64,000 nucleotides of DNA, taken from assembly GCF_028640845.1 (NCBI RefSeq), contig NC_080542.1, positions 19,510,283 through 19,574,282 of the forward strand. Reading direction: 5' to 3'. Positions 46,646 through 58,400 of the stretch are shown one piece after another (positions within the stretch are counted from its first letter, which is position 1; every line of letters starts with the position of its first letter). The position numbers were made by a program, and so were the translations under genes. Below the pieces are notes generated by a model that made no database searches, had not been told where the DNA came from, and saw only the letters and a program-made list of their open reading frames with translations. This DNA comes from Ahaetulla prasina. Its lineage: Eukaryota; Chordata; Lepidosauria; Squamata; Colubridae.

Positions 46646-47555
46646 TAGTACCTGACAATAGGACAGTAGATGATTAGAAATGGCATCAGAAACAAAGAAA
46701 AGAACTTACCACCATGGACATGTTTATCACAACAACCTTCTATGCAAGTTTAGGTCGACAGTGAATTGCCCAAGAGCTGTGTTCCGAACTGATTATGGAC
46801 TTTCTCCACAAGGCAACACCTGAACTACCCACACCACCCAGCTCTTAAACTCAAATCTCCTCCAAACCATCTAGCAAAACATAGCAGACACTTTCTGAAG
46901 GCTATAGCCTCAACCAGATGTGCTGGCAGGCTTCTCTGGGAACGTTAGTAGCCAGGAATGCTTCTTGTCCCCTGAGGCTTACCTGCTGTGGCCGCCAACA
47001 AACCTCACTCACATGTCATGGGACAGGAAAACTTTAATTTTCCTCTTGCTTCCTGACAAACTTTGAGTCATTCCTTCGTGAGTATTATCTGACCGGCAAC
47101 ACAAAAGTTGGGAACTCTTGGAATGTTCAAGGATTGAAACAGCCTCTGAGATTGGAACAGGTGACAACAGCAGCTCTGTGGGCCAAGATACAGAAGAAGA
47201 GAGAAGGTTAAAGTAAGGGAAATGGGATCTGAAGTCCAAAAATATCTACTTCCTTTAATTCTGTCTGTGTCTTAGTCTTCCTTCTTGTTTGCCTCACAGT
47301 TTGGTTGCCATCATCAATGAAAGTATTGTTCTCTTTCAACCATAGGTTGAATATGGATTCCACTAATCTGGCCTTTCCATTTACCAAAGCTTTTTGCACC
47401 TTCCATCTCTCTTCTCAAATATTTTATCTCTGGCACCCATTCTTTCTTTAGATTCTTGATTCTCCACCCGAGTACCTAACCATCCCAGTCGTATCCTTGA
47501 ATCCAACAATATTGCTTTTTTCCTTATTTTTGTACTGTCTATTACAACTTGCAGG
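46646..47555. other. Intergenic, nothing recognised
   Basis: No gene is recognised. The minus-strand frames at 47009-47611 have no known domain. Confidence 0.45.
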
Positions 47556-47567
47556 ATTCTCCCAAGG

Positions 47568-47688
47568 CAGAGGTGAGTAACTATGGCCCCTTTACAATTT
47601 GTGGACTTCAACTCTCAGAATTCCTGAGCCAGCCATGTTGGGAATTGAAGCCCACAGGTTGTAAAGGCACCATAATTGCCCAATCCTA
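47568..47688. mobile_element. hAT-like foldback MITE
   Basis: Left arm CAGAGGTGAGTAACTATGGC and right arm CATAATTGCCCAATCCTA are inverted, with CCCTTTACAATTTGTGGACT matching AGCCCACAGGTTGTAAAGG. Flanks TCCCAAGG (47560-47567) and TCCCAAGA (47689-47696) match at 7 of 8. Confidence 0.7.
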
Positions 47689-47696
47689 TCCCAAGA

Positions 47697-48165
47697 GTAA
47701 ATTTACCACGGTTCATTCGGTTTTCTCCATTTTCGGGGTTGGAATGAAAAAGCAGATCCATAAACTAACCACAAAGGGTGGATTGGCCCATCAAATTGCC
47801 GAAACCACCAACCAAAGGTTAAAGCAACCTGTACTTAGTAATTTTGTGCAAACACCGCTTTTTTGTTTCCCTCTCCTATCCAAACACACTATTTGTTCTC
47901 TGGATCTTATATAGAATATTTATTTCATCTGGGTTTCCGCTTCCTGCTCGGGAACTCCCCATTTTGTCAACATTTATACTGCGGACTCTTTGATTTTTAT
48001 AAATCAGATTTATGAATATTCTTCTGCATCAGAACAAGAGTCATTGATAGGCCATAAATATTCAAGATAATTGCCCTGTTGGACCAGACCCAAAGTCTAC
48101 CTCTTCTAGTTTCTTTGTTCCCACAGTAGACAACCAGGAGTTCTTTACAACCAAAATAAAGGATT
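47697..48165. other. Intergenic, nothing recognised
   Basis: No gene or identifiable repeat is seen. Confidence 0.45.
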
Positions 48166-48173
48166 TATAAGGA

Positions 48174-48270
48174 CAGGGGGGCTCCAACCTTGACAACTTT
48201 ATGACTTGTGGACTTCAACTCCCAGAATTCCTCAGCCAAATTGTCAAGTTACCAAGCTTGGAGACCCTTA
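48174..48270. mobile_element. hAT-like foldback MITE (GGTCTCCAACCTTGG family)
   Basis: CAGGGGGGCTCCAACCTTGA and ACCAAGCTTGGAGACCCTTA are inverted ends around GTGGACTTCAACTCCCAGAA. Same family as 51552-51646 and 57513-57647. The target duplication is worn (5 of 8). Confidence 0.65.
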
Positions 48271-48794
48271 CCTAAGAACGATCATGTCCCTATCTCTTGT
48301 TTTTAAAGGACTAGTATTCAATGGCTGATATTCTTTTATGGCAGTTGTATAAACCATCATGACTCTTAGTCATTTATTTAGCTGCCAGAGGTAATAATTC
48401 CTTTAGATGGCATAATTAATTCTCAATGTTTATCTTATTTACATGGATGTGATGCAGGCCTTAAAACACATGGATGATGTAATAACAAAACCTTAAAGAA
48501 TTGTAACTGGGGAATCAAAAATCATTAAAACCAGTAAGGCTTCACAGATTTGAGTTCATCTATCATGCAAAATGTGCATGTAATTGTTTGGCATTGGTGA
48601 AGCTAGCATTGTGGTTTATAAAGCACCATTTAGGGCTTAGCATGTTTGAAGCCAGATCTGGTGGCTTTTATTAAACCTTGGTTAGAAGTTAATCATGACA
48701 ATGTACATATGAACTTGGTCAATGTAATGGAAGGGAGAGAGATGGATGAAGATTAGCATTGGAGGGATATATAAAATAAAATCATGGGAGCTAT
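48271..48794. other. Intergenic, nothing recognised
   Basis: No gene or identifiable repeat is seen. Confidence 0.45.
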
Positions 48795-49140
48795 ATACAA
48801 TCATTTGTTTAGCAACCATCTGAAGTTACAACGTCACTGAAAAAAAGTGACTTATAACTGTTCACACATCCTAGTGTTGCAGCATCCCCACAGTCACATG
48901 ATCAAAATTCAGATGCTTGGCAACTGGCATGTATTTATGACGGTTGCAGTGTCCCGTGGTCATACGATCACCTTTTGCGACCTTCTGACAAACAAAGTTA
49001 ATGGAGAAGCCAGATTCACTTAATAACCATCTTACTAACTTAACAATTACGGTGATTCATTTAGCAACTGTGGCAAGAACAGTCATAAAATGGGGCAAAC
49101 ATCACTTAGTTTAGAAACAGAAATTTTGGGTTGTAAATTA
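48795..49140. mobile_element. Foldback element, worn copy (GTAGTCCTCGACTTA family)
   Basis: The interior (GTCACTGAAAAAAAGTGACT, ATCAAAATTCAGATGCTTGG, AAAATGGGGCAAA) matches the copies at 54316, 55490 and 63398. The terminal repeats are eroded. Confidence 0.6.
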
Positions 49141-49575
49141 AGTACTACATGTAATGTAATAAAAAGAACACAAAATAATATCGTATACGGTAGCTCTCCC
49201 TCCAAAAATATCATCTCTCTTGTCAAACATGATATGTATTTATCATCCATGGTGATAAACGTTTATATTTTCCAGAGTTTTCCTGCCCTTTAAAAGAACA
49301 CCATATCAAAAATACCTTCTGATAATCAGGCGGATGCAACAAGCTCTATTCTCAAATGGAGCTATGGGACTTTAGTATATTTTTGTTTCAGTTTCAATTT
49401 GTAAGCCTGGTCTAAAATTGATATCAGAGGACTTTTGTGTCAGTTAAATTAATACGATGATCATAATGCAACTTTGAGGATTAAGGTAGGAAACCTGAGA
49501 GTCTGCAACCCAATGTGGTTTTTTGCCAGCAAGAACAGTTTACAATTCCCATTGTCTCCAATCTGTTTGGGAATT
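49141..49575. other. Intergenic, nothing recognised
   Basis: No gene or identifiable repeat is seen. Confidence 0.45.
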
Positions 49576-50220
49576 GTTATCCATAATTTTTAATTATAGA
49601 CATATTTAAGAAAGTAAAAACCATAAGAGAAAATACAGTTAATAAAAAAGAAATCATAACAAAGAAAAAAGAAAAAGAAACAAAAGGAAAAGAAAGATTA
49701 TAAAAATGATACAGTACTTCCAATCTTCTTGATAGTGCTTACAGATAAAGTTTTTACTTTGTTCCTTTTCTCAGATTACATTATCACTTCCCTCTTTCCA
49801 TAAACTCCCCTTTCTAATCTTAAAACCCATAAATCACAAGTTAATTTTTCTCTCTTTTTTTCCAGCAAAAAGTAAGGGGTTTCTAATCACTAATAAACAT
49901 AGTTGTTCGGTCTCTAATCCAATAGGTTAATTTGCTAATTCTATCATCTTCATCAACCATTATAAAGTTCTGAGTAGTTCAGAGTATTTCCATTTTTGCT
50001 CTTACAATAAGTTTGCAGCAGTAATTATTTATAAAGATAATCTTCCATAGTCTTTTCTAATCGAATATCCATTAATCCTAATAAATGCAGTCTGGGTTTA
50101 TATCTGTTCCATATTCTCAAAATGGCCCTTCTAATATAATGATTCTTAAAATCTGCATCAACCTTAACTTTATTGTATCACCAAATACCTAACTTGGGAA
50201 CTATCATCAAAAAACATGTT
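49576..50220 (-). mobile_element. Possible L1-like 3' region, minus strand
   Basis: A purine-rich run (49600-49700, AAAAGAAAAAGAAACAAAAGG) followed by T-rich sequence is compatible with the 3' end of an L1 read on the minus strand. No coding motif is clear. Confidence 0.3.
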
Positions 50221-50349
50221 GAGAAGTCACTCAGTTGGACATTAAAAGTTGATCTATTTCACATTAACTTCCAAGCTCTTAGGCTGGCATATTCCAGATG
50301 TGTTGAACAATTTATGAACACAAAACAGTATGATTGAAGCAAGTGATTA

Positions 50350-50460
50350 TAGGAGCTATAATCCCAGCCTACTCAAGGATTTCCTGCCTGAGCAAGTGGT
50401 TGGACTAGAAGACCTCCAAGGTCCCTTCCAAATCTCTCATTCTGTTATTCTGTAAGGAGT
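50350..50460 (+). mobile_element. CR1 3' end, short plus-strand copy
   Basis: TTGGACTAGAAGACCTCCAA and GGTCCCTTCCAAATCTCTCATTCTGTT are the CR1 3' terminus seen at 59510-59570 and 61370-61430. Confidence 0.7.
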
Positions 50461-50527
50461 CCAATATGGGAAGATATTGTAAGATGAGAAGTGTGATAGT
50501 CTAGGGTTAGGGTTAGGTGACAAAAAT

Positions 50528-50690
<163 letters not shown>

Positions 50691-50917
50691 TATCTCCATC
50701 CATCCATCCAACCATCCAATCCATCTAGCTAGCTAGCTAGCTAGTTGTCTTCTATCTCAGAAATCTGGCTGCATTTTTTAAAGTAACATGTTATTAGTGC
50801 AACTTTGGAAGCCATACTAGGCTGAAGGCTTCCACGCTGTTACTTTCTCCTGTGTGGGAAAGTAGGAGAAGGGGGGTTTGGTATAAGGGGCCATTAGATA
50901 TAACAGCATTCTTCCTG

Positions 50918-51171
50918 CCTGTCAAGGTCAGGCCAAGACTGCATCTGGAGAAGAAGTGGTTGGAGTGATGCCTCGAGATGGGACGGTTGGTGATTAGAGC
51001 ACGTGATCGGCAGAGGAGTGAAGGGGTGGTGGTGGTGGTCTGGGGTTTTGTTCTATTGAGGAAAAACCTGGACCCCCAGATTGTGCCAGTATACCTATGC
51101 TAGTAAAAGAACTTTGAAAGATGTTTGCCTCGGAGTCTTTTCTGCAGGAGAGGGTTTTCTGGAACCCTGAC
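50918..51171. mobile_element. LTR-like segment, tentative
   Basis: Bounded by TGTCAAGGTCAGG and AACCCTGACA (TG...CA with short inverted ends). It contains AGTAAAAGAACTTTGAAAGA and a GC-richer downstream half. The flanks show no convincing duplication, so this may be a truncated or wrongly bounded solo LTR. Confidence 0.3.
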
Positions 51172-51551
51172 ATTTAGAAGGCAGCTCATGAAAACTTATA
51201 CCTTTAAAACAAAGTTGCTAGTCAGAAAAAGTTCTGCCAGATTCCAGTTTATGGAAGGTTATCCTTAGATAAACAGGAGGTTGTAACTATCTGGTTACTT
51301 TCCTCACAAGCCTGCCATGGCAAAGAAAATTAGGGGACAACAAATACATCTGTTCACTTAATTCCTTGTGACAAATCAATTAAGGAAAATACAATTAGGA
51401 CTTAATTTAAAAACCTTCACTTTGGTGCCCTTCAAATTAAATTGATAAAAATCTGATAACCCTAAAAATTCCCCTTAAAGTGGATATTTTACCATTATCA
51501 GAAAAGTAGCTTTTTCTTATTCAACTGTTTGAATATGTTTGCTATTTAGCT

Positions 51552-51646
51552 CAGGGGTCTCCAACCTTGGTAACTTTAAGCCAGGCTGAGGAATTCTGGA
51601 AGTTGAAGTCCACAAGTCTTAAAGTTACTAAGGTTGGAGACCCCTG
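51552..51646. mobile_element. hAT-like foldback MITE with perfect ATTTAGCT duplication
   Basis: CAGGGGTCTCCAACCTTGGT and ACTAAGGTTGGAGACCCCTG are inverted ends. ATTTAGCT flanks both sides (51544-51551, 51647-51654). 95 bp. Confidence 0.9.
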
Positions 51647-51866
51647 ATTTAGCTGACATACGGCTCTATTCTCTTCATTGCTTAAGCCGATAAGAAAGTA
51701 TAAGCAACATCCTTATATAGAGCATGACTCTAAGGCTGGCCCAGTTTCTTGGCTTTGCATCTGAATGGTGAAATATCAGAGATTCCATATCTGAATTATA
51801 TAACAAAACCTGAAAGCTTGCCCTCCTTGAAAGTGTTTGTTTCTTTACTAGTGTAACCTCCTTGAA

Positions 51867-51964
51867 CTGTGCTTCTCAATCTTGGCCACTTTAAGAGGGG
51901 TGGACTTCAACTCCCAGAATTCCCCAGGCAGCCCTCTTAAAGTGGCCAAGATTGAGAAACACAA
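51867..51964. mobile_element. hAT-like foldback MITE (TTCTCAATCTTGGCC family)
   Basis: GCTTCTCAATCTTGGCCACT and AGTGGCCAAGATTGAGAAAC are inverted around ACTTCAACTCCCAGAATTCC. No clear target duplication. Confidence 0.7.
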
Positions 51965-52009
51965 TTTTAAAACCTGATTGCTTTTTGACAAACTATTACC
52001 ATTTCCACA

Positions 52010-52422
52010 AACCTTACAGAAGACTCAAAGGGCAGCTAGTAGGGTGGTCCTCAGACCCTTCACACGCCTCGTTCCAATAACCCCGGCCTGGAAAACTCAA
52101 TTTGGGGGTGCTGTGTGCTGAAACCCCCCTCCCCGCCTTGACTGAAAAAAATCAGGCGGGCTCTAGTTTAACCACCAAAGCCAACAAGGTGTGCGAGACC
52201 GCCCTATGCAAATAAGAGCGTCGTCTGTAGCCTCTGACTGGCTCTGGCCCGACGCCCAGCCCTCCCCCGACAGGTTAGACGGCTTGTCCGTCACCGGCGA
52301 AGGCAGAGCCGCTTCAGTGCACCTGCCTGCCGGGCTGCTCTGAGGATCTTCTACCTGGGCTCCCCTCGCCGCTCCTCTTCAGCGGATCAGCGTCTTTGCC
52401 GTCGATCCACCTGGGTCCCGCC
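52010..52422 (+). promoter_or_regulatory. Presumed promoter and 5' UTR of the serine protease gene
   Basis: GC content rises here. An octamer ATGCAAAT lies at 52206-52213. The start context CCGCCATGG at 52418 is a strong Kozak match. The transcription start is not determined. Confidence 0.45.
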
Positions 52423-55400
52423 ATGGAGGGGTTGCGGGGTGGCCTGAACCTCGCCGGGCTCCTGTCGTTGCTGCTCGTCGCCGGCGGTAAGTAGAGTAGG
52501 ACAGGCAACAGCAGTCCGGGGCGCTTGGAAAGGCAGCTGGCAGCTCCGCTCCTGGTTGAGTCCTGCGCACCTTGCAGTTTGGCCGCGGGCTACTTTTCGC
52601 GATCCCGCCCCGGTTTGCAGCCGAGACTTCGGGCTGAGTGGTAATAATAATGCCCCGCTTGTTTCCTTGGGTGAGTGTGGGTGGATCTTTCAAGTTTCTA
52701 GTGCTCAAGCCTTTAGGTGCCAAGTTGGTTTTGCAGAGCGTGGGGTGGGGGGATCTAAGTGGAGCTCCATGCTTGGGGCAGTGAAGAACTTGGATCGGAC
52801 GGAAGGGTGGGCTTCATCAGGGCTTGTAGTGGGGACATCAGCAGCCCTGCAGAATAACTGTTGTGTTGCTTCCAGAAATATATTCTTAAAATGCAGAGAT
52901 CGTAGTTTACCGTTGTTTTTTTTTTAAGCTTTAAAGCTTGATCCTTCTTGAGCCTGAGGCTGGGGGTGATTGCTCCTGCCCAAGGAGATACTTCCAGCTC
53001 TACGGAATCCTTTCCTTAATTCTATTTCTCATCATTCCAGACTTAATTTGGATCTCTCTTTTGAAAGGTCTTCTCAAGGTGGCATGATCAGGGTAGAATA
53101 CAGAATAACCAGAGTTGGAAGGGACCTTGGAGGTCTTCTAGTCCAACCCCCGATTCAGGCAGGAAATCCTGTACCATTTCAGACAAATAGTTGTCCAATC
53201 TCTTAAAATCTTTCAATGATGGAGCATTCACAACTTCTGGAGGTGAGACCTCAAACTGAAGTTTTAATGATGATTGTAATGATTAAAGGAGCCCCCCCCC
53301 CGTTTTCTCTTCCTGTTTTGAGTCTTACGTTTTTAATGCACTCCTCTGCTAGAGGGGTGAGATGACAGCTCTTCGTGCTGAATGCTTGGTTGGAGAGCCC
53401 TATCCTCTTTTTGGTTTTATATTTGATTTAAGACTTCTTGGTCTTCCCACCCTTCTTCCTGAAACCAGCTTTTAGGAGCATGACTAGCAAAGGGTGCCTG
53501 GCCTTGTTAGTTTACAAGAGGGCAAAGGTCTGTGCATTGGGAAAACACAGACAGAAAGACAGAAAGGGGTGGAATGTCTTGAGGAAGAAACTTGCCATCT
53601 TATATACCCACCCCCCGCCGGTATATTGGAGTTTTCATGCTTTTTTAGGAAGATATTCCCCAAGGAAAGTTGGTTAGCTGTGGTTACATCTGTGGCCCGG
53701 AAAAGCTACACTGACCATATTTTTGCTTGCCGGAATTTTAGAAGGAAAGCTGCAATACTTAGAATGTGCTAAAAGGAAGGGCTTGTCAAAATAGGAACCT
53801 CTGTCTAGTCCGATGTGTTAAGATCCTTTTTAGTTACTCTTTGAAAAAAGGTTTAACTGTTTATGTGCAACCTTCAGGCCCACAACGTCCTTTCTGACAG
53901 ATGTAGAAATATAACAGTATCAGTCAAAGGTGAGAAGTGAGATTTCCCCTCCCCCTTCTCTTCTGGAAGTAAATGTGGTTCTTGGAGCCAAAAAGAAAGA
54001 AGAAGAAAAGCATTATCTCCTTTTTGGTAGCTACACCCAGTCTTTGAGCTGCTTCTGAAACTTCCATTATCTTCTTCCATGAAAGCTGAAACCTTAAATA
54101 CTCTTAATAGAAGAGGCATTAAAATCAAGGCACTTGGGAATAGCGGTTCCTGGAATGTTTTGCACATGTATTTACATTTGTTTATCCTTTCAAGCCTGCA
54201 GTTGGGCAGGATGTCTGTAATAAGAAACAAAATAAGGAGATATAAAATGCTTTGCCCTCAGGGCTTATCCAGTCAGCAGTAGCATCGCTCAGTCCTGGAA
54301 TATAAGAATAAAGTACAGGTAGTCCTTGAGTTAAAATAGTTCATTCAGGGACCGTTCCAACTTACAATGGCACTGAAAAAAAGTGCCTTACATCCATCTT
54401 TTCACGTTGACAACCGTTGTTGCAGCCCTGAAGTCACATGATCAAAATTCAGATGCTTGGCAATTGGCTCATATTTATGACGGGTTGCAGTTTCCTGGAG
54501 TCATGTGATCCCCTTTTGTGACCTTACAAGCAAAGTCAGATTCACTTAACAACCATGGTACTAACTTATCAACTGCATGGATTCACTTAACAACTGTGGC
54601 AAGAAAGGTGGCAGAATGGGTCAAAACTCAAATTTACATTGGTTTCCCTTAGCAACAGAAATTTTGACATTGTGGTCGTAACTCGAGGATCTGGATTCAG
54701 GTAAACAGGATTCTTTTCTTTGCCTTGACCCACAACCTCCAAACTCTGTATTCAAAAATAATGGGTTATTATTTTCTGGGGTTTGCTGCTTCCTTGTATT
54801 TTAGGTTTTGCAAAGGGGAGAAGAACAGTTTTACAAAATGTAAAACGCAAATTTAAATTACTTCCAGCAACTGAAACCTGCAAAAAAATTATTAGTCAAT
54901 AAGAAGTCAAGTTATATCAGGTTGGGTCATGCATTGTGTTGAAACATGATGTGACTTGCTTAGTTTCAGCTTTGTGACATCCATGAACCCAGCTATCATG
55001 GCATGTAAATCAATGGTCATAGTTTATTGTTAAAGTTGAAACAAGGATATAATGGGTTGGTCAAACCATGGTTAAAACAATGATAATAGCGATTCAGCAC
55101 AATGTTGAAGCTAGCACCTAATGGATAGGGCTTCTTCTGGATTCTTATCTGGTGCCAAGGATTGAACTTAAGTCATTCTGCATACATTGTTGATTTTTAG
55201 TTTTCCCCTGTCACTTTTTGGTGGATTGTGATGTCTGGCACTTAGTAAATGTGGTCCCCTTCGGGCTATTTTCTTCCAAGATTACATCCAAAACAGAGAA
55301 TTTTCAGAAAATTCAGTTTTTTCTTGTGTTTTTGTTACCAACAGCAATGCAAAATTATAGGATGATTGTACCTGTTCTTGCTGAGAAAAAGAGCATTCGT

Positions 55401-58400
55401 TGAAATTCTGCCTCTCGGGTTTACAATGAGGCAGAAAACGGTGGATGTTTCTTGGCCTTTTGTTTTCTTGAGTTAAAAAAAATGGTTTGCAGATAGTCCT
55501 CGACTTCAATAGTTCATTTAGTGACTGTTCAGCATTACCACAGTACTCAAAAAAGTGACTTAGGATCGTTTTTCCCAGCTACGACCTTTGCATCATCCGC
55601 ATGATCATGTGATCAAAATTTGGATGCTTGGCAAGTAGTTCATATTTATGACCGTTGTTGTGTCCCGGGATCATGGGATCCCCTTTTATGACCTCCTGAC
55701 AAGCAAAGTCAATGGGGAAGCCACATTTCACTTAACAACTGGGTTGCTAACTTATCAACTGAAGTGATTCACTTAAGAACGGAGGCACGAAAGGTCATAA
55801 AATGGGGCAAAACTCACCTAACAAATGTTTCACTTCACAACAAAAACTTTGGGCTCACTTGTGATCGCAGGTTGAGGATTACCTGTATTGGAAACCAGCC
55901 ATATCAGCATTTTAACACCCCTGAGGAGTGAAGTTGGGTGTCATTTGTTCACAACTAAAGCTGATGGCTCTTAGAATAATAATAATAATAATAAAAAGCC
56001 TTGTAATGCGAATGTGTCCCTCAGGTGTTCAGTTCTTGCTAGGTTGAGCCCTGGGAGATGAGTTGGTGTGTAAGAGGGCATGGATAGGTCAGACTAGTTT
56101 CTTTCAATGACTTTTTCTCCTTCAGGGTGTGGCAGGCTTGAACGTCATGAACAGGTAACCTAACAAGTCAGCCTGGATCTGTTTTTAGACATCCTTGTTG
56201 CTCACTCAACCACAGTTTTGTCATGAAAGATCAGATAGCAAGTTTGGCTTGGAGCCCTAGAAGTAGCTGCTGGATGTCAGCTGTGACATCTTTAAGGAGC
56301 TTTTCAGGGGTGTTATGTTGTGCTGAGGACTCTGTTGGGAGGTGGGAGCAGACTTACGGTATGTGACAACAAACCTGAGTCAGTGCTTACAGTAGTGGCC
56401 AAAATTTTAGAAATCTTTTGGGTGAGAAAAGTGTATTTTTGAGGTTTGATGGCTAATAACACCGCTTTTTTGGGGGGAGTTTCAAGATAATCATATTCCA
56501 CTGCTAGAATGGCCTTGGAATAGCCCAGATCTTAACTCAATGGAAAATTTATGGAACCGACTAAAGAAACTTGTTAGTTAGAAGCAACCCAGCAATAAAA
56601 CCCAGTTAATAGAAGCAATCATTCAATCTTGGTTTCACATTATAACAACTGCAGAACTAAAAGACTTGGTTCACTTCATGGGAAGACATTGTAAGGCTGT
56701 AATTCATGCTAAAGGTTACCCAACTAAATATTAACTGACTTGATCATTTTTGTATATCTCATTTTTTTACATGTTTCACTTTTCTTATAGTATAACTGCT
56801 ATTCTAATAGCAAATCCTTCATAAAATTTATTGCATTACATTCGTGATTAAATTATCTTTCCATTGATATATAATTTTATGGTACTACTAAAAAAAAGTG
56901 GTGTTATTAGCTATTTTTAGAAAATACTTTCCCCAAAAGGTTTCCACAATTTTGGCCACTACTGCAGACATAGCAGTAAATGCGATATCCCCACAAGAAT
57001 GTTGTGGGTCCTTGTTTCACAATCTTACCATAGGAAATCAGGATGGTTGGGCCAAATATTTTTTTATGTTGCAGTAAAGCAGGGATCCCCAAATGCCAAG
57101 TGCCTTTGATGGATAGACATTGACATCCCATTGACCATACAGAGATCCTGCTGGATGGAAAAGGAGGAACAATAGCTGGTCAGAAAGGTTAATTTGATCC
57201 AGGCTTCAATGGAAGGCCTTATTCCCAAAATCCAACCAAGAGAGCACAATCAGGGATAGTGGGAAGGGGATCTCCAGCAAGGATGCCATGACTCAGACTT
57301 TGCAATCTGGAAAATGCAAGATGGGTTTTATTTAAACCCATTTTGATTATCTAGTTCAGCTTCTCTCTGTTTAGTAGCCTCCAGATGCGTTGGTCCCTGT
57401 TTTCCATTATCCCCAGCCAGCATTTGATTAAGAAAAGGTAATCTACCTGTCTCATGATACTCAGGTCCCAATCTTTTCAACAGAGGTACTGAGATTATGG
57501 AATGATTTAGCTCAGAGGTCTCCAACCTTGGCAACTTTCAGCCTGGTGGACTTCAACTCCCAGAATTCCCCAGCCAGCTTTGCTGGCTGGGGGATTCTGG
57601 GAGTTGAAATTCGCCAGGCTGAAAGTTGCCAAGGTTGGAGACCTCTGATTTAGCCTCATCATCTGCCCTAAGTTGTTCACCTCTAGTTTATCGAACTTAT
57701 ACAAATCTGTGCAAGGATTCTCGTCCTGCTCAAAAAAAAACCCTCCAGATTTCTGTAGCCCTATAATATTAGCAGTTTTCAAGAACTGAACAGGCATATT
57801 TGTACCAACGGAAGAGGATATTTGTGGCTCAGGGCTGAACTGTGGGATTGCTGGTGCTCTCTGAGTTTGTTCTGCAGATTCCTGCAGATGTTTCATTAAC
57901 CCAACCTCAGATGCAGAAACATTCCTGCAGATGTTTCATTAACCCAACCTCAGTGGTGCTAGGTCTGAGGATATTCAGCACAAGCACTGATGATGTTACC
58001 TAGTTGGGTAATGAAATGTTTTCAAGAAAAAAAAAAGCCAAGTTCAGATTGTCTGTGGAGATTCTCAGTCATCCAGGTCATGGTTGTCCCAAAGGTGCTT
58101 TTTCAAGAGGCAACAGGACTTTATGTTTTTTCTTTGAAGACGTTTTGGATGAGAAGCGAAACTTCTACAAAGCAAAATCAGAAAGTCCAGTTGCCTCTTG
58201 AAAAAGCACCTTTGGGACAACCACGCTCAGGGAACAACCCTCAGATTTATTTGTGGTTCAGCAATGGAATAGTTGAAACAACAGGAAAAAAAATACCATT
58301 TTTTCTCTCTGAAACTTCATGACTCTATGAAGAGGGGGGGGGAGGTTTCATTCCCCATTTGTAAGAATTTTGTCTCACTTCACCTCCCACGTTCTGAGTT

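Noticed and set aside
50503..50517. TTAGGG-like telomere repeat
   Set aside because: Only about two and a half units, too short to call an interstitial telomere; mentioned only as context of the microsatellite.
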